This document shows positions 16,940-24,812 of a stretch of DNA of 32,427 nt, in pieces (the stretch's first letter is position 1; every line of letters begins with the position of its first letter). The translations under genes were made by a program, and so were the position numbers. Origin of the DNA: JASEGV01 sp947085405 (GTDB lineage: Bacteria > Bacteroidota > Ignavibacteria > UBA10030 > BY39). Under the pieces are notes generated by a model. The model did not search any database. It was not told where the DNA came from and worked only from the letters and a program-made list of their open reading frames with translations. Location: positions 1-32,427 of the forward strand of contig CAMTWO010000051.1 in assembly GCA_947085405.1 (NCBI GenBank), read 5' to 3'.

Positions 16940-17605
16940 ATGGATATCCACGATATTGTAACCGTCGTAATAATCAATTATCAAACTCCCGATTTAACCC
17001 GACATGCAATAACTTCATTCCGGAAATTTTATCCTAATGTGCAGTTAATTCTCATCGACAATGGTTCACGCGACGAGTCGGTTAAAATTTTAACAGATAT
17101 CCAAAGCACTCAATCTGCCACAACAAAATTAGTCCTGAACAAAACCAACAACCACCACGGACCTGCAATGCATCAGGCAATAAATTTATGCAGCAGCGAT
17201 CTGGTTTTATTTCTCGACTCCGACTGTGAAGTGCTGCTTGGCGGTTTTATCGAAGCGATGATTGAGTTGATTGAACAGGATAAGCAAAATTATGCAGTCG
17301 GGAAAACGGAATTCCTAAACGAGCGGGGTTTTCTCGTAAAGCCCAACCAAAAAAGGATTCGATACATCAGACCGATATGTATGCTCGTTCGTAAAACGTT
17401 GTATAATGCACTGCCCCCGTTTCAATTGCACGGCGCACCTTGTCTCGCCAATATGAAAGAAGCGGCAGAGCGGAATTTCGGCTTGATTGAATTCGATATT
17501 CACAAATTTATTTTCCATAAAGGAAGAGGCACCGCCTCGAAATTTGGATATGGCTTGGGAATACGCGGAAAAGTTAATTATTTGTTAAATAAATTAAATA
17601 TGTAG
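16940..17605 (+). CDS. Family 2 glycosyltransferase
   Basis: 221 residues, a GT-A fold enzyme without membrane helices. Visible: VTVVIINYQTPDLTRHAI (nucleotide-binding start), LILIDNGSRDES, NHHGPAMHQAI and FLDSDCEV, the metal-binding DxD. The C-terminal part (RPICMLVRKTLYNAL, HKFIFHKGRGTAS) is short and has no second domain. It starts 7 bases after the PorZ-like gene and probably shares its transcript. A role in a surface polysaccharide (PorZ is linked to anionic LPS in Porphyromonas) is suggested only by the neighbour. Confidence 0.88.
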   Translation: MDIHDIVTVVIINYQTPDLTRHAITSFRKFYPNVQLILIDNGSRDESVKILTDIQSTQSATTKLVLNKTNNHHGPAMHQAINLCSSDLVLFLDSDCEVLLGGFIEAMIELIEQDKQNYAVGKTEFLNERGFLVKPNQKRIRYIRPICMLVRKTLYNALPPFQLHGAPCLANMKEAAERNFGLIEFDIHKFIFHKGRGTASKFGYGLGIRGKVNYLLNKLNM

Positions 17606-17632
17606 ATTGTTTGCATCAAACTACTTTTTTTT
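17602..17632 (+). terminator. Putative intrinsic terminator after the glycosyltransferase gene
   Basis: GTTTG-CAT-CAAAC (17609-17621) forms a 5-bp stem, extended by GTA/TAC across a bulge, and is followed directly by eight T (17625-17632). It overlaps the stop codon of the glycosyltransferase gene. The stem is AT-rich and therefore modest. Confidence 0.5.
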
Positions 17633-17657
17633 GTAGATTTAACCCACTTATAATGCT

Positions 17658-17684
17658 GCCAGGTTAAAAAGCCTGGCTTTTTTT
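17658..17684 (+). terminator. Intrinsic terminator between the glycosyltransferase gene and ffh
   Basis: A GCCAGG/CCTGGC stem (17658-17663 with 17672-17677) has an 8-base loop and is followed by seven T. It is second in tandem behind the weaker hairpin at 17602-17632 and ends 18 bases before ffh. A TATAAT at 17649-17654 lies just ahead of it. Confidence 0.82.
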
Positions 17685-17702
17685 ACTATTTGAGTTGTAT
17701 TG

Positions 17703-19031
17703 ATGTTTGATGATTTAACACTAAAATTAGAGTCGGTTTTTAAAAAACTCCGCGGCTACGGAAAAATTTCGGAAAGCAACATCGCCGATTCGATGCGTGA
17801 AGTCCGTCGTGTTTTGCTCGATTCCGATGTTAATTACAAAGTCGTTAAACAATTCGCCGAAGATGTTCAGAAGCGGGCTCTCGGTCAGGAAGTTATTGCA
17901 AGTATAAATCCCGGACAGCTAATAATAAAAATTATCCACAATGAGTTGGTAAAATTATTAGGTGAAACGCGGCAGGATATAAAATATTCGGTAATGCCGC
18001 CGACTGTTATAATGGTAGCCGGGCTTCAAGGGTCGGGTAAAACTACATTTTGCGCCAAGCTTGCAAATCACTTAAAAAGGAAAGGCAACTTTCCGATGCT
18101 TGCAGCAGCCGATATTTACCGCCCCGCTGCTATCGATCAGTTGCTGATGTTAGGAAAACAAATTGATATTCCCGTTCATTACGACAGGAATAAAAATGCA
18201 GTTGAGATTGCTGTTGATGCAATTGACCATGCGCGTAAATCGGCACGCGATGTTGTTATCATTGATACAGCGGGCAGACTTCACATCGACGACGAGATGA
18301 TGAAGGAAATTGAAACTATCAAGTCGCGTGTGAATCCGAATGAGATTCTTTTTGTTGTCGATTCGATGACCGGACAGGACGCAGTGAACACGGCGAAAGC
18401 TTTTCACGATCGATTGAATTTCGATGGTGTTGTTCTTACAAAATTAGATGGCGATACGCGAGGTGGTGCGGCTCTTTCGATTCGCTCGGTTGTAAACAAA
18501 CCGATAAAGTTTGTTGGAGTAGGCGAAAAATTAGATGCACTCGAACCGTTTCATCCCGACCGGATGGCGTCGCGCATCCTCGGTATGGGCGATATAGTTA
18601 CGTTCGTAGAAAAAGCTCAACTTGAATACGACCAAGAGAAAGCACAGAAATTAGAAGAACGGTTACGCAAGTCGCAGTTCACTCTTGAAGATTTTTTAGA
18701 ACAACTTCAAGAAGTTAAAAAGATGGGTCCGATATCTCAGGTGTTGAGTATGATTCCGGGTTTGAATAAACTCCCGGCTAATGCTGAGATTGATAATAAA
18801 TCGCTTGTAAGAGTTGAAGCGATAATACAATCGATGACAAAAACTGAGCGTTCAAACCCGAACGTTATCAACGGCACCCGAAGGCGCCGGATAGCTATTG
18901 GCAGCGGCACATCGGTGCAAGAAGTAAATAGAGTTATGAAACAATTTTTTGAAATGCAGAAGATGATGAAAATGTTTTCGAGGGGTAAAATGCCGAAACA
19001 TTTTCGCGGTTTAAAACTGCCTACTGCATAA
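17703..19031 (+). CDS. ffh: Signal recognition particle protein Ffh (SRP54)
   Basis: The GTPase that binds signal sequences on ribosomes and, with 4.5S RNA and FtsY, delivers membrane proteins. 442 residues from ATG 17703; a TTG just before it is in frame but not needed. N-terminal helical domain (1-90); G domain with P-loop GLQGSGKTT (107-115), DTAGR (188-192) and TKLD (246-249); Met-rich M domain (about 328-435) with RRRRIAIGSGTSVQEVNR for SRP RNA binding. First gene of the usual ffh-rpsP-rimM-trmD-rplS order. Confidence 0.97.
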   Translation: MFDDLTLKLESVFKKLRGYGKISESNIADSMREVRRVLLDSDVNYKVVKQFAEDVQKRALGQEVIASINPGQLIIKIIHNELVKLLGETRQDIKYSVMPPTVIMVAGLQGSGKTTFCAKLANHLKRKGNFPMLAAADIYRPAAIDQLLMLGKQIDIPVHYDRNKNAVEIAVDAIDHARKSARDVVIIDTAGRLHIDDEMMKEIETIKSRVNPNEILFVVDSMTGQDAVNTAKAFHDRLNFDGVVLTKLDGDTRGGAALSIRSVVNKPIKFVGVGEKLDALEPFHPDRMASRILGMGDIVTFVEKAQLEYDQEKAQKLEERLRKSQFTLEDFLEQLQEVKKMGPISQVLSMIPGLNKLPANAEIDNKSLVRVEAIIQSMTKTERSNPNVINGTRRRRIAIGSGTSVQEVNRVMKQFFEMQKMMKMFSRGKMPKHFRGLKLPTA

Positions 19032-19055
19032 TAATGCAAAATTTATTTTTTTTTT
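19025..19055 (+). terminator. Weak terminator-like hairpin at the end of ffh
   Basis: TGCAT-AATA-ATGCA (19025-19038) overlaps the ffh stop codon and is followed by ATTT and a run of ten T (19046-19055). The 5-bp stem is short, so partial read-through to rpsP is likely. Confidence 0.35.
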
Positions 19056-19076
19056 ATATATTAACATAAAACTAAT

Positions 19077-19091
19077 AGGAGTCTAAAGTTG
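19077..19091 (+). promoter_or_regulatory. Ribosome-binding site that sets a TTG start for rpsP
   Basis: AGGAG at 19077-19081 stands 7 bases before TTG 19089. The invariant S16 N-terminus (MVKIRLARMG) begins exactly at this TTG; the next in-frame ATG, the tenth codon, would remove that conserved strand. Confidence 0.85.
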
Positions 19092-19508
19092 GTCAAAATA
19101 CGATTAGCCCGCATGGGAAAGAAAAAGCAGCCGATTTATAAAATTGTTGCTGCCGATTCGAGAGCACCCCGTGATGGACGTTTTCTTGAAGCAGTTGGGA
19201 TATACGATCCCCGTTCAACTCCATCGAACGTACAAATAAAAGAGACTGTTTTGTTCAAGTGGTTGAAACGTGGTGCGCAGCCCACAGAAACTGTACACAG
19301 TTTAATAAAACGCGAAGGCTTGATGTTAAAGTGGCGATTAATGAAAAAAAATGCTGACGAAACCACCATAGCTGAAGAGATGGATAAATTCCAGATGGTC
19401 AAAACCGAGAAAGAACGTCGCAAAGCCGAAAGAAAACTTCGTGTTAAAGCTGCCCATAAAAAGAAAGCAGCCGGCGAAGTTGCCGCGAGCTCAACAGCTA
19501 CTCCGTAA
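19089..19508 (+). CDS. rpsP: 30S ribosomal protein S16
   Basis: 139 residues with the conserved S16 core in the first 80 (MVKIRLARMGKKKQPIYKIV, then DGRFLEAVGIYDP and VLFKWLKRGAQPTETV). A longer lysine/alanine-rich tail (about 90-139) exceeds the roughly 80-residue E. coli protein, as in several other phyla. S16 binds 16S rRNA early in 30S assembly. The start is TTG with a good ribosome site. Followed after 131 bases by khpA; that gap holds no other gene that I can see. Confidence 0.97.
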   Translation: MVKIRLARMGKKKQPIYKIVAADSRAPRDGRFLEAVGIYDPRSTPSNVQIKETVLFKWLKRGAQPTETVHSLIKREGLMLKWRLMKKNADETTIAEEMDKFQMVKTEKERRKAERKLRVKAAHKKKAAGEVAASSTATP

Positions 19509-19639
19509 GCATTGATTCGTGTTTCGACTCGATGCAGGACGATGATAATCCAAAAGTTTAATAATTCACAACGCTCGCATTTTGCAAAGCGGAATCTTGA
19601 AATAAATGTTGCACTCATAATTGTTAAAAGGAGCTAATC

Positions 19640-19870
19640 ATGAAGGAATTCATCGAATTCATCGCAAAAAATCTTGTCGACAAACCGGAAGAAGTTTCTA
19701 TCACCGAAGAACTGAGAGAAAGCAAAATTGTTTTCAAACTAAAAGTAGGTGAAAGCGACATCGGTAAAGTTATCGGCAAACAAGGAAAAACTGCTCAAGC
19801 TATGCGCACTCTCTTAAGCGCCGTCAGCGCCAAAGAAGGTAAACGGGTAATTCTTGAAATAGTCGATTAA
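19640..19870 (+). CDS. khpA: KhpA-type KH-domain RNA-binding protein
   Basis: 76 residues, one KH domain with the RNA-gripping loop GKVIGKQGKTAQAMR. This small protein usually lies between rpsP and rimM, as here, and in other bacteria pairs with KhpB/Jag to bind RNA globally. A clear AAAGGAG ribosome site precedes ATG 19640. It is followed by a strong terminator hairpin. Confidence 0.95.
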   Translation: MKEFIEFIAKNLVDKPEEVSITEELRESKIVFKLKVGESDIGKVIGKQGKTAQAMRTLLSAVSAKEGKRVILEIVD

Positions 19871-19886
19871 TTATTTAACAGTTCAT

Positions 19887-19929
19887 TTATCCGATAAATT
19901 TCAGATTTGTCGGATAAGATTTATTTTTT
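19887..19929 (+). terminator. Strong intrinsic terminator inside the rpsP-rplS cluster
   Basis: A 13-bp stem pairs 19887-19899 with 19905-19917 (one G-U pair, 5-base loop; core TTATCCG/CGGATAA), and is followed by GATTTATTTTTT. It lies between khpA and rimM, so it can end the ffh-rpsP-khpA transcript or partly attenuate expression of rimM-trmD-rplS. Confidence 0.85.
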
Positions 19930-19952
19930 GAAACATATTTATTATCAAACAA

Positions 19953-20468
19953 ATGACACTTTATGCATTAGGAAGAGTTGGAAAAACCTACGGTATCCGA
20001 GGCCAATTTAAATTCAAACCGTTCATCGAATATCGAAAACGTCTTCTAACTCTCCTGCAAGTTTATATAGGTCCCAGCGAAAAAGAAGCCGTTCCTTATG
20101 AAATGTCCGATATAAGGTTCAACCGGGACGGGGTTATTATAAGACTTCGCGAAATTACCAAACGTGAGCAAGCCAAAACTTTAAACAATCAGGTTCTGTT
20201 CATTGACGAAAAAGATGCAGTACATCCTCCCGAAGGACATTATTACATACACGACATAGTAGGCTGCACAGTAACTTATGGACGGAAAAAAATAGGAAAA
20301 ATAATTGACGTTCATCGGAAACGCGAAGGTTTTTCACAGGACATTTGGGTAGTAGAAGGCGAACCGGAAATTTGGATTCCCGTATTACCCGCATTTATAA
20401 AAAGCGTAGATGTAAAAAAGAAGAAAGTCGTTGTTCAGAACGCCGACCCGTTTTTACCTGAAAAATAG
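19953..20468 (+). CDS. rimM: Ribosome maturation factor RimM
   Basis: 171 residues. The N-terminal barrel begins LGRVGKTYGIRGQFKFKPF, the family's usual GxIxxxxGIxGE-type start, with Gln in place of Glu. The C-terminal PRC-barrel contains HYYIHDIVGCTVTYGRKKIG, and then IWIPVLPAFIKSVD. RimM binds S19 and helps form the 30S head. Its start is 24 bases after the terminator; TrmD follows after 15 bases, as in most genomes. Confidence 0.95.
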   Translation: MTLYALGRVGKTYGIRGQFKFKPFIEYRKRLLTLLQVYIGPSEKEAVPYEMSDIRFNRDGVIIRLREITKREQAKTLNNQVLFIDEKDAVHPPEGHYYIHDIVGCTVTYGRKKIGKIIDVHRKREGFSQDIWVVEGEPEIWIPVLPAFIKSVDVKKKKVVVQNADPFLPEK

Positions 20469-20483
20469 TTTTCAGGTATTGTA

Positions 20484-21158
20484 ATGAGAATTGATATCGT
20501 CAGCGGGCTGCCTAAAATTCTTTCAAGCCCTTTAAATAACAGCATACTTAAACGGGCGAAGAAGAGTAAGAAAGTTCAGATTCTCACACACGACTTACGT
20601 AAGTTTGCACACGATAAACATAAGACTATCGACGATACACCTTACGGCGGTGGTGCGGGTATGATACTAAAACCCGAACCAATTTTCGAGTGCATCGAAC
20701 GACTGACGAAGAAGCGAACTTACGACGAAATAATTTATTTAACCGCCGACGGAGAACAGTTCAATCAGCTAATTGCGAATGAACTTTCTCTGAAGAAAAA
20801 TATCATCTTGATCTGCGGGCATTATAAAGGAATCGACGAGAGAGTTCGTGAATCGCTTGTAACCCGCGAAATATCGATCGGCGATTATGTTTTAACAGGC
20901 GGCGAATTAGCAGCACTTGTGGTAGTTGATGCAGTTGTGCGGTTAATTCCCGGCATCATCAGCGACAGCGAATCGTTGTTAACCGATTCGTTTCAAGATG
21001 GACTTTTAGATGCACCTAATTATACAAGACCACCGGAGTACCGGGGTTCAAAAGTGCCGGAAGTTTTGCTCTCCGGCGATCATAAAAAAATAGCAGCATG
21101 GCGTAACCAGCAACGGTTAAAGCGCACGAAAGAACGCCGCCCTGATTTGTTAAAATAG
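20484..21158 (+). CDS. trmD: tRNA (guanine-37-N1)-methyltransferase
   Basis: 224 residues. A SPOUT-class enzyme that methylates G37 next to the anticodon and so prevents +1 frameshifting. Motifs: DDTPYGGGAGM, ILICGHYKGIDERV and ISIGDYVLTGGELAA, which form the AdoMet-binding trefoil knot, followed by the C-terminal helical domain with DAPNYTRPPEYRG and VPEVLLSGDH. It is in the usual place between rimM and rplS. Confidence 0.97.
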   Translation: MRIDIVSGLPKILSSPLNNSILKRAKKSKKVQILTHDLRKFAHDKHKTIDDTPYGGGAGMILKPEPIFECIERLTKKRTYDEIIYLTADGEQFNQLIANELSLKKNIILICGHYKGIDERVRESLVTREISIGDYVLTGGELAALVVVDAVVRLIPGIISDSESLLTDSFQDGLLDAPNYTRPPEYRGSKVPEVLLSGDHKKIAAWRNQQRLKRTKERRPDLLK

Positions 21159-21187
21159 TAAATATAAACTAAATACTGGATTTTGAT

Positions 21188-21529
21188 ATGGACAAAATAA
21201 AATTAGTAGAAGCTACTCAAATTAAAACCAATATTCCCCAATTCAAACCGGGCGATACTATTAACGTTCACGTTCGCGTTATCGAAGGCGAAAAAGAACG
21301 CATACAGCAATTCCAAGGAGTTGTATTGGGACAACGTGGCAGCGGTATGGGAGCCACATTTACTGTGCGTAAAGTCTCCGACGGTGTCGGTGTTGAGCGT
21401 ATTTTCCCGATTCACTCACCTCGAATTGCTAAAATCGAAATCATGAAAGAAGGCAGAGTCCGACGCGCAAAATTATACTACCTGCGTAAACTTGCCGCAA
21501 AACAAATCCGACAAAAAACTTCTGCGTGA
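21188..21529 (+). CDS. rplS: 50S ribosomal protein L19
   Basis: 113 residues, normal length. FKPGDTINVHVRVIEGEKER, IQQFQGVVLGQRGSGMGATF, FTVRKVSDGVGVERIFPIHS and the basic RRAKLYYLRK are all standard L19. L19 lies at the 30S-50S interface. Its last four bases (GTGA) overlap the GTG start of the MqnA-family gene. Confidence 0.97.
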   Translation: MDKIKLVEATQIKTNIPQFKPGDTINVHVRVIEGEKERIQQFQGVVLGQRGSGMGATFTVRKVSDGVGVERIFPIHSPRIAKIEIMKEGRVRRAKLYYLRKLAAKQIRQKTSA

Positions 21530-22323
21530 AAAATTTAGGTATCATCACCGACCTTTATGCGGCGCCTCTCTTTCAAAGTTTGAAAGAGAAACCCGAAACG
21601 GTGAAACTGATAACCGATTCTGAATTACAAATTTCAAAAATGCTGCGCGAGGAAGAACTCGACGCAGCTTTTTTATCTGCAATCACATTTGCTCGCGACC
21701 ACGATATTTATTCAATCGTTCCCAACGTTTGCATAGCATCCGAAGGAAATAGTAACGTTATCTGTTTGTATTTTAAAGAGGGACTGAAAGAAATCAAAAC
21801 CATTGCTACCGATTTGTTGAATGTTTCCGAGATGGTGCTTGCAAGACTTGTTTTGACGGAGAAATATTTTGTTACACCTACTTTTATCCCCACGAAAGCA
21901 AACATCGACGAGATGCTTCTTAAAGCCGATGCTGCACTCATTGTTGGCGATTACAACCTCGAACTCCTCGACCATAAAAATAAACTCGACCTTGTTGATG
22001 AGTGGTCCGATTTAACTGAACTCCCCTACGTCCACGGACTTTGGATTAGTCAGAAAGAAAAGTTATCGCAAGATGATATCGGTATTTTAAAAGCTTCTGC
22101 TGATTACGGTTCAACACATCTCAGCGAAATTGCCTCACACTATCCCCAACGGAATAAAGAAGAATTTGTTGAGTCCCTTTCAGCTTTTTCATACAAGCTC
22201 GATGAGAAAGCAAAAAACGGATTAACCGAATTTATACGAATGGCATATTTTCACGAAATCATTGAAGACCTGCCCGATCTCGATCCCGATAACGATACAA
22301 CCGTCGAATTACCAAAAAATTAA
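21526..22323 (+). CDS. MqnA/MqnD-family protein, probable chorismate dehydratase of the futalosine pathway
   Basis: 265 residues from a GTG that overlaps the rplS stop (GTGA), implying coupled translation. It has the periplasmic-binding-like fold of MqnA: LREEELDAAFLSAITFARDH, IVPNVCIASEG, then IKTIATDLLNVSEMVLARLV, LLKADAALIVGD, and WSDLTELPYVHGLWI, a characteristic MqnA segment. MqnA converts chorismate to 3-[(1-carboxyvinyl)oxy]benzoate, the first step of the futalosine route to menaquinone. MqnD is a distant homologue with a similar fold; the segments above fit MqnA better. No other mqn gene lies in the window. The acidic C-terminal tail (DLPDLDPDNDTTVE) is not a part I can assign. Confidence 0.75.
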   Translation: MKNLGIITDLYAAPLFQSLKEKPETVKLITDSELQISKMLREEELDAAFLSAITFARDHDIYSIVPNVCIASEGNSNVICLYFKEGLKEIKTIATDLLNVSEMVLARLVLTEKYFVTPTFIPTKANIDEMLLKADAALIVGDYNLELLDHKNKLDLVDEWSDLTELPYVHGLWISQKEKLSQDDIGILKASADYGSTHLSEIASHYPQRNKEEFVESLSAFSYKLDEKAKNGLTEFIRMAYFHEIIEDLPDLDPDNDTTVELPKN

Positions 22324-22326
22324 AAT

Positions 22327-22995
22327 TCACTTTCCAACTGTAAGAATATAGAGCGGCTCTTCTTCTTTTAACTGTAGAAGCTTCTTAACTTTCTCATCAT
22401 AAAATGCTCCAATCGGACAAGCACCCAAACCCAAACACTGAACTTGAAGCAAAATATTTTGTGCCGCGTGACCAACCTCCATATTAACGTACCGCTCTGC
22501 TCTGCTGCCGTATTTTGATGAAGTTCGTTTTACAATTGCAGTTATGATTATATTTGCTGCGGCTGTTTCAATTTGCTGCTGACCCAGAGCTGCACTCGCT
22601 AGATCTTTTCGTTTATCACCCGAAATAATTTTTGTTAAAGAATGGCTCTGCGGCTTGTACCTGTAAATTCCTGATTCAAGTCCGCTTACATTTCCGGCTG
22701 CTACAAAAACTTCAAGCGGATAAAGTGCGCCCGCTGATGGCGCCGTTCGAAAACCTTCCGGCGAAGTTACACCCTGTCCCGCCCACAATAGCTGACTTAG
22801 TTCAGCTAATGAAATTGGTTTTTTACTGAACGAACGAACCGTGCGGCGTTTATTCAGAGTTTCTTCAAGCGAAATTTTCCCGGTAGTTTGCGGTTTTGGG
22901 AGTGATATAAATGCCTGATTATTCATCTTATTCTCCATTTTACTATCATATATTGCTGACCATAATAATAGTAGTACAAAAATATTTTGTAGCAT
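22327..22995 (-). CDS. SagB/ThcOx-type nitroreductase-family flavoprotein
   Basis: 222 residues. The start is ATG 22995, chosen because GGAGG (23005-23001) lies 5 bases upstream; an ATG four codons earlier overlaps that site. The first residues (MLQNIFVLLLLWSAI) are hydrophobic and could be a signal or anchor, but no clear cleavage site or lipobox is seen. The FMN fold follows: RRTVRSFSKKPISLAELSQL, TAPSAGALYPLEVFV and GHAAQNILLQVQCLGLGACP. SagB enzymes oxidise azolines in some modified peptides, but many family members stand alone with unknown substrates; there is no cyclodehydratase or precursor peptide here. It converges with the MqnA-family gene, with only 3 bases between the stops. Confidence 0.88.
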   Translation of the reverse strand: MLQNIFVLLLLWSAIYDSKMENKMNNQAFISLPKPQTTGKISLEETLNKRRTVRSFSKKPISLAELSQLLWAGQGVTSPEGFRTAPSAGALYPLEVFVAAGNVSGLESGIYRYKPQSHSLTKIISGDKRKDLASAALGQQQIETAAANIIITAIVKRTSSKYGSRAERYVNMEVGHAAQNILLQVQCLGLGACPIGAFYDEKVKKLLQLKEEEPLYILTVGK

Positions 22996-23094
22996 AACAA
23001 CCTCCAATTTAGTTGTAAAGCAATTTAAGAAATCTTATACAAAATTCAAAAATACAATTGATATTTCCTAAAATTTCCTTAAATTATACCACAA

Positions 23095-24810
23095 ATGCTT
23101 AAACATCTGCATATACAAAATTACGCACTGATTGAAAAACTCGAAATCGGTTTTGAACAAGGTATGAATATCGTCACCGGCGAAACAGGCGCCGGAAAAT
23201 CAATCATCATAGATGCGCTGAGTTTGATTTTAGGCGAGCGTGCCAACACCGGCGCAATTCGCAAAGACACCGACAAGGCAATCGTTGAAGGAACTTTCGA
23301 TGTTTCTCAAAACAAAAATATAAAACCGATCCTAAAAGCAAATGAAATAGATTTTTCGGACGAGGTTATACTCCGTCGCGAAGTTTCAATCAAAGGAACA
23401 AGCCGCTGCTTTGTGAACGATTCACCCGTTTCATTGAGCATAATGAAAAACATCGGCGATTTGCTTGTGGATTTGCACGGACAGCACGAGCATCAATCAT
23501 TGCTTCGAACTGAAACCCACATCGAATTGTTGGATGACTTTGGCGGACTCTCGTCTTTCGTTGAAGAATTCAAAGCCGCCCACAACCAACTGACAAGCGA
23601 AGTAAGTAAACTCACCGAATTACAAAACCGGAAAAAACAAATCATTGAGAAAAAAGATTTATCTGAATTTCAATTAAGAGAAATCGATGCAGTAAATCCT
23701 ACGCCAGATGAAGAGGCACATCTCGAATCTGAATTAAAAATTTTGGAGAACTCGGAAAAACTGAACGAAGAAACAAATAAATTATATAATATTTTGTATG
23801 ACGGTGAAAATTCTATAATTGTTAAACTCAACCAGTCGCTCAAACATATCGAGCAGTTATTGCTCATCGATGAAACATTTGGAGTGCTAAAGAAAGAGAC
23901 TGAATCTGCCGAAGCGATTGTGAAAGAGCTGACTGCCTCGGTGCGGGATTATATATCAAAGATCGAATTCAGTCCCGAAAAATTAGAACATCACCGCAAC
24001 AGGTTAGGACAAATTGCTCTGCTTAAAAAGAAATACGGTGGCTCCATCGAAACACTTATTGAGTTCAAACAAAACCTTGAAGCCGAGCTACAGCTTGCTG
24101 AAAATTTCGATGCCGAAATAAACAATATAAAAGAAGAGATTGAAAACAAGAGGAAAATTGCATCGGAGTTGGCAAAGAAACTTACAGCCAAACGGAACGA
24201 AGCCGCGAAGAAAGTAAATTCTGAAATTGTAAAAGTATTAGCTGAACTCGGTATAAACAACTCGAAATTCGAAACGCGAGTTGATAACCGTTTAGTGAAG
24301 CCGGGAAACTCTGAAAATGCACTCGTGAAAATCGGGAAAGATTTTTATGAAACGACTCCCAAAGGGATTGACTTTGTTGAGTTCTTCATTTCGACTAACA
24401 TTGGTGAAGATGTAAAGCCTCTTGTAAAAGTCGCTTCAGGAGGCGAAATATCACGCATTATGCTATCACTCAAAACCATACTTGCAAAATCCGAAAAGCT
24501 GCCGCTTCTGATTTTCGATGAAATCGATATCGGCATCAGCGGACGTATTGCTCAAGCAGTCGGATTGAGTTTAAAAAATCTTTCAAAGCTCCATCAAATT
24601 ATTGCAATTACACACCTTCCGCAAATTGCTGGCTTGGCTGATACTCATTATGTAGTAGAAAAAGTAGAGGATGGAAAGCGGTCAGCAACAAGACTGAGAA
24701 AATTAACACTTGAGGAACGTATCCGTGAAGTTGCAAAATTACTCAGCGGTAAAGAAGTTACGGAAGCCGGGATTATAAGCGCTAGAGAGTTGATTGAAAA
24801 TAATAGATAA
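23095..24810 (+). CDS. recN: DNA repair protein RecN
   Basis: 571 residues, SMC-like ATPase used in double-strand break repair. Walker A GETGAGKS (29-36), a long coiled-coil middle (about 150-370), the signature ASGGEISR (447-454) and Walker B LLIFDEID (471-478), followed by ITHLPQIAGLAD with the switch His. It is divergent from the SagB gene and heads a tight chain with the lipoprotein gene, opB and the sensor kinase. No LexA-type box was recognised in the short upstream region. Confidence 0.97.
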   Translation: MLKHLHIQNYALIEKLEIGFEQGMNIVTGETGAGKSIIIDALSLILGERANTGAIRKDTDKAIVEGTFDVSQNKNIKPILKANEIDFSDEVILRREVSIKGTSRCFVNDSPVSLSIMKNIGDLLVDLHGQHEHQSLLRTETHIELLDDFGGLSSFVEEFKAAHNQLTSEVSKLTELQNRKKQIIEKKDLSEFQLREIDAVNPTPDEEAHLESELKILENSEKLNEETNKLYNILYDGENSIIVKLNQSLKHIEQLLLIDETFGVLKKETESAEAIVKELTASVRDYISKIEFSPEKLEHHRNRLGQIALLKKKYGGSIETLIEFKQNLEAELQLAENFDAEINNIKEEIENKRKIASELAKKLTAKRNEAAKKVNSEIVKVLAELGINNSKFETRVDNRLVKPGNSENALVKIGKDFYETTPKGIDFVEFFISTNIGEDVKPLVKVASGGEISRIMLSLKTILAKSEKLPLLIFDEIDIGISGRIAQAVGLSLKNLSKLHQIIAITHLPQIAGLADTHYVVEKVEDGKRSATRLRKLTLEERIREVAKLLSGKEVTEAGIISARELIENNR

Positions 24811-24812
24811 AA

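Noticed and set aside
17620..17637. ACTAC-T8-GTAGA, which looks like a third copy of the NarL-site architecture
   Set aside because: The ACTAC belongs to the GTTTG/CAAAC terminator hairpin and the eight T are its tail; outside the two arms there is no match to the two operator copies.
19136..19618. 160-residue open frame opposite rpsP
   Set aside because: It overlaps the well-supported S16 gene on the other strand and has no motif or ribosome site.
23058..23090. TTGATA and TTATAC before recN as a promoter
   Set aside because: The spacing is about 20 bases and the -10 candidate lies within 5-10 bases of the start codon, so the fit is poor.
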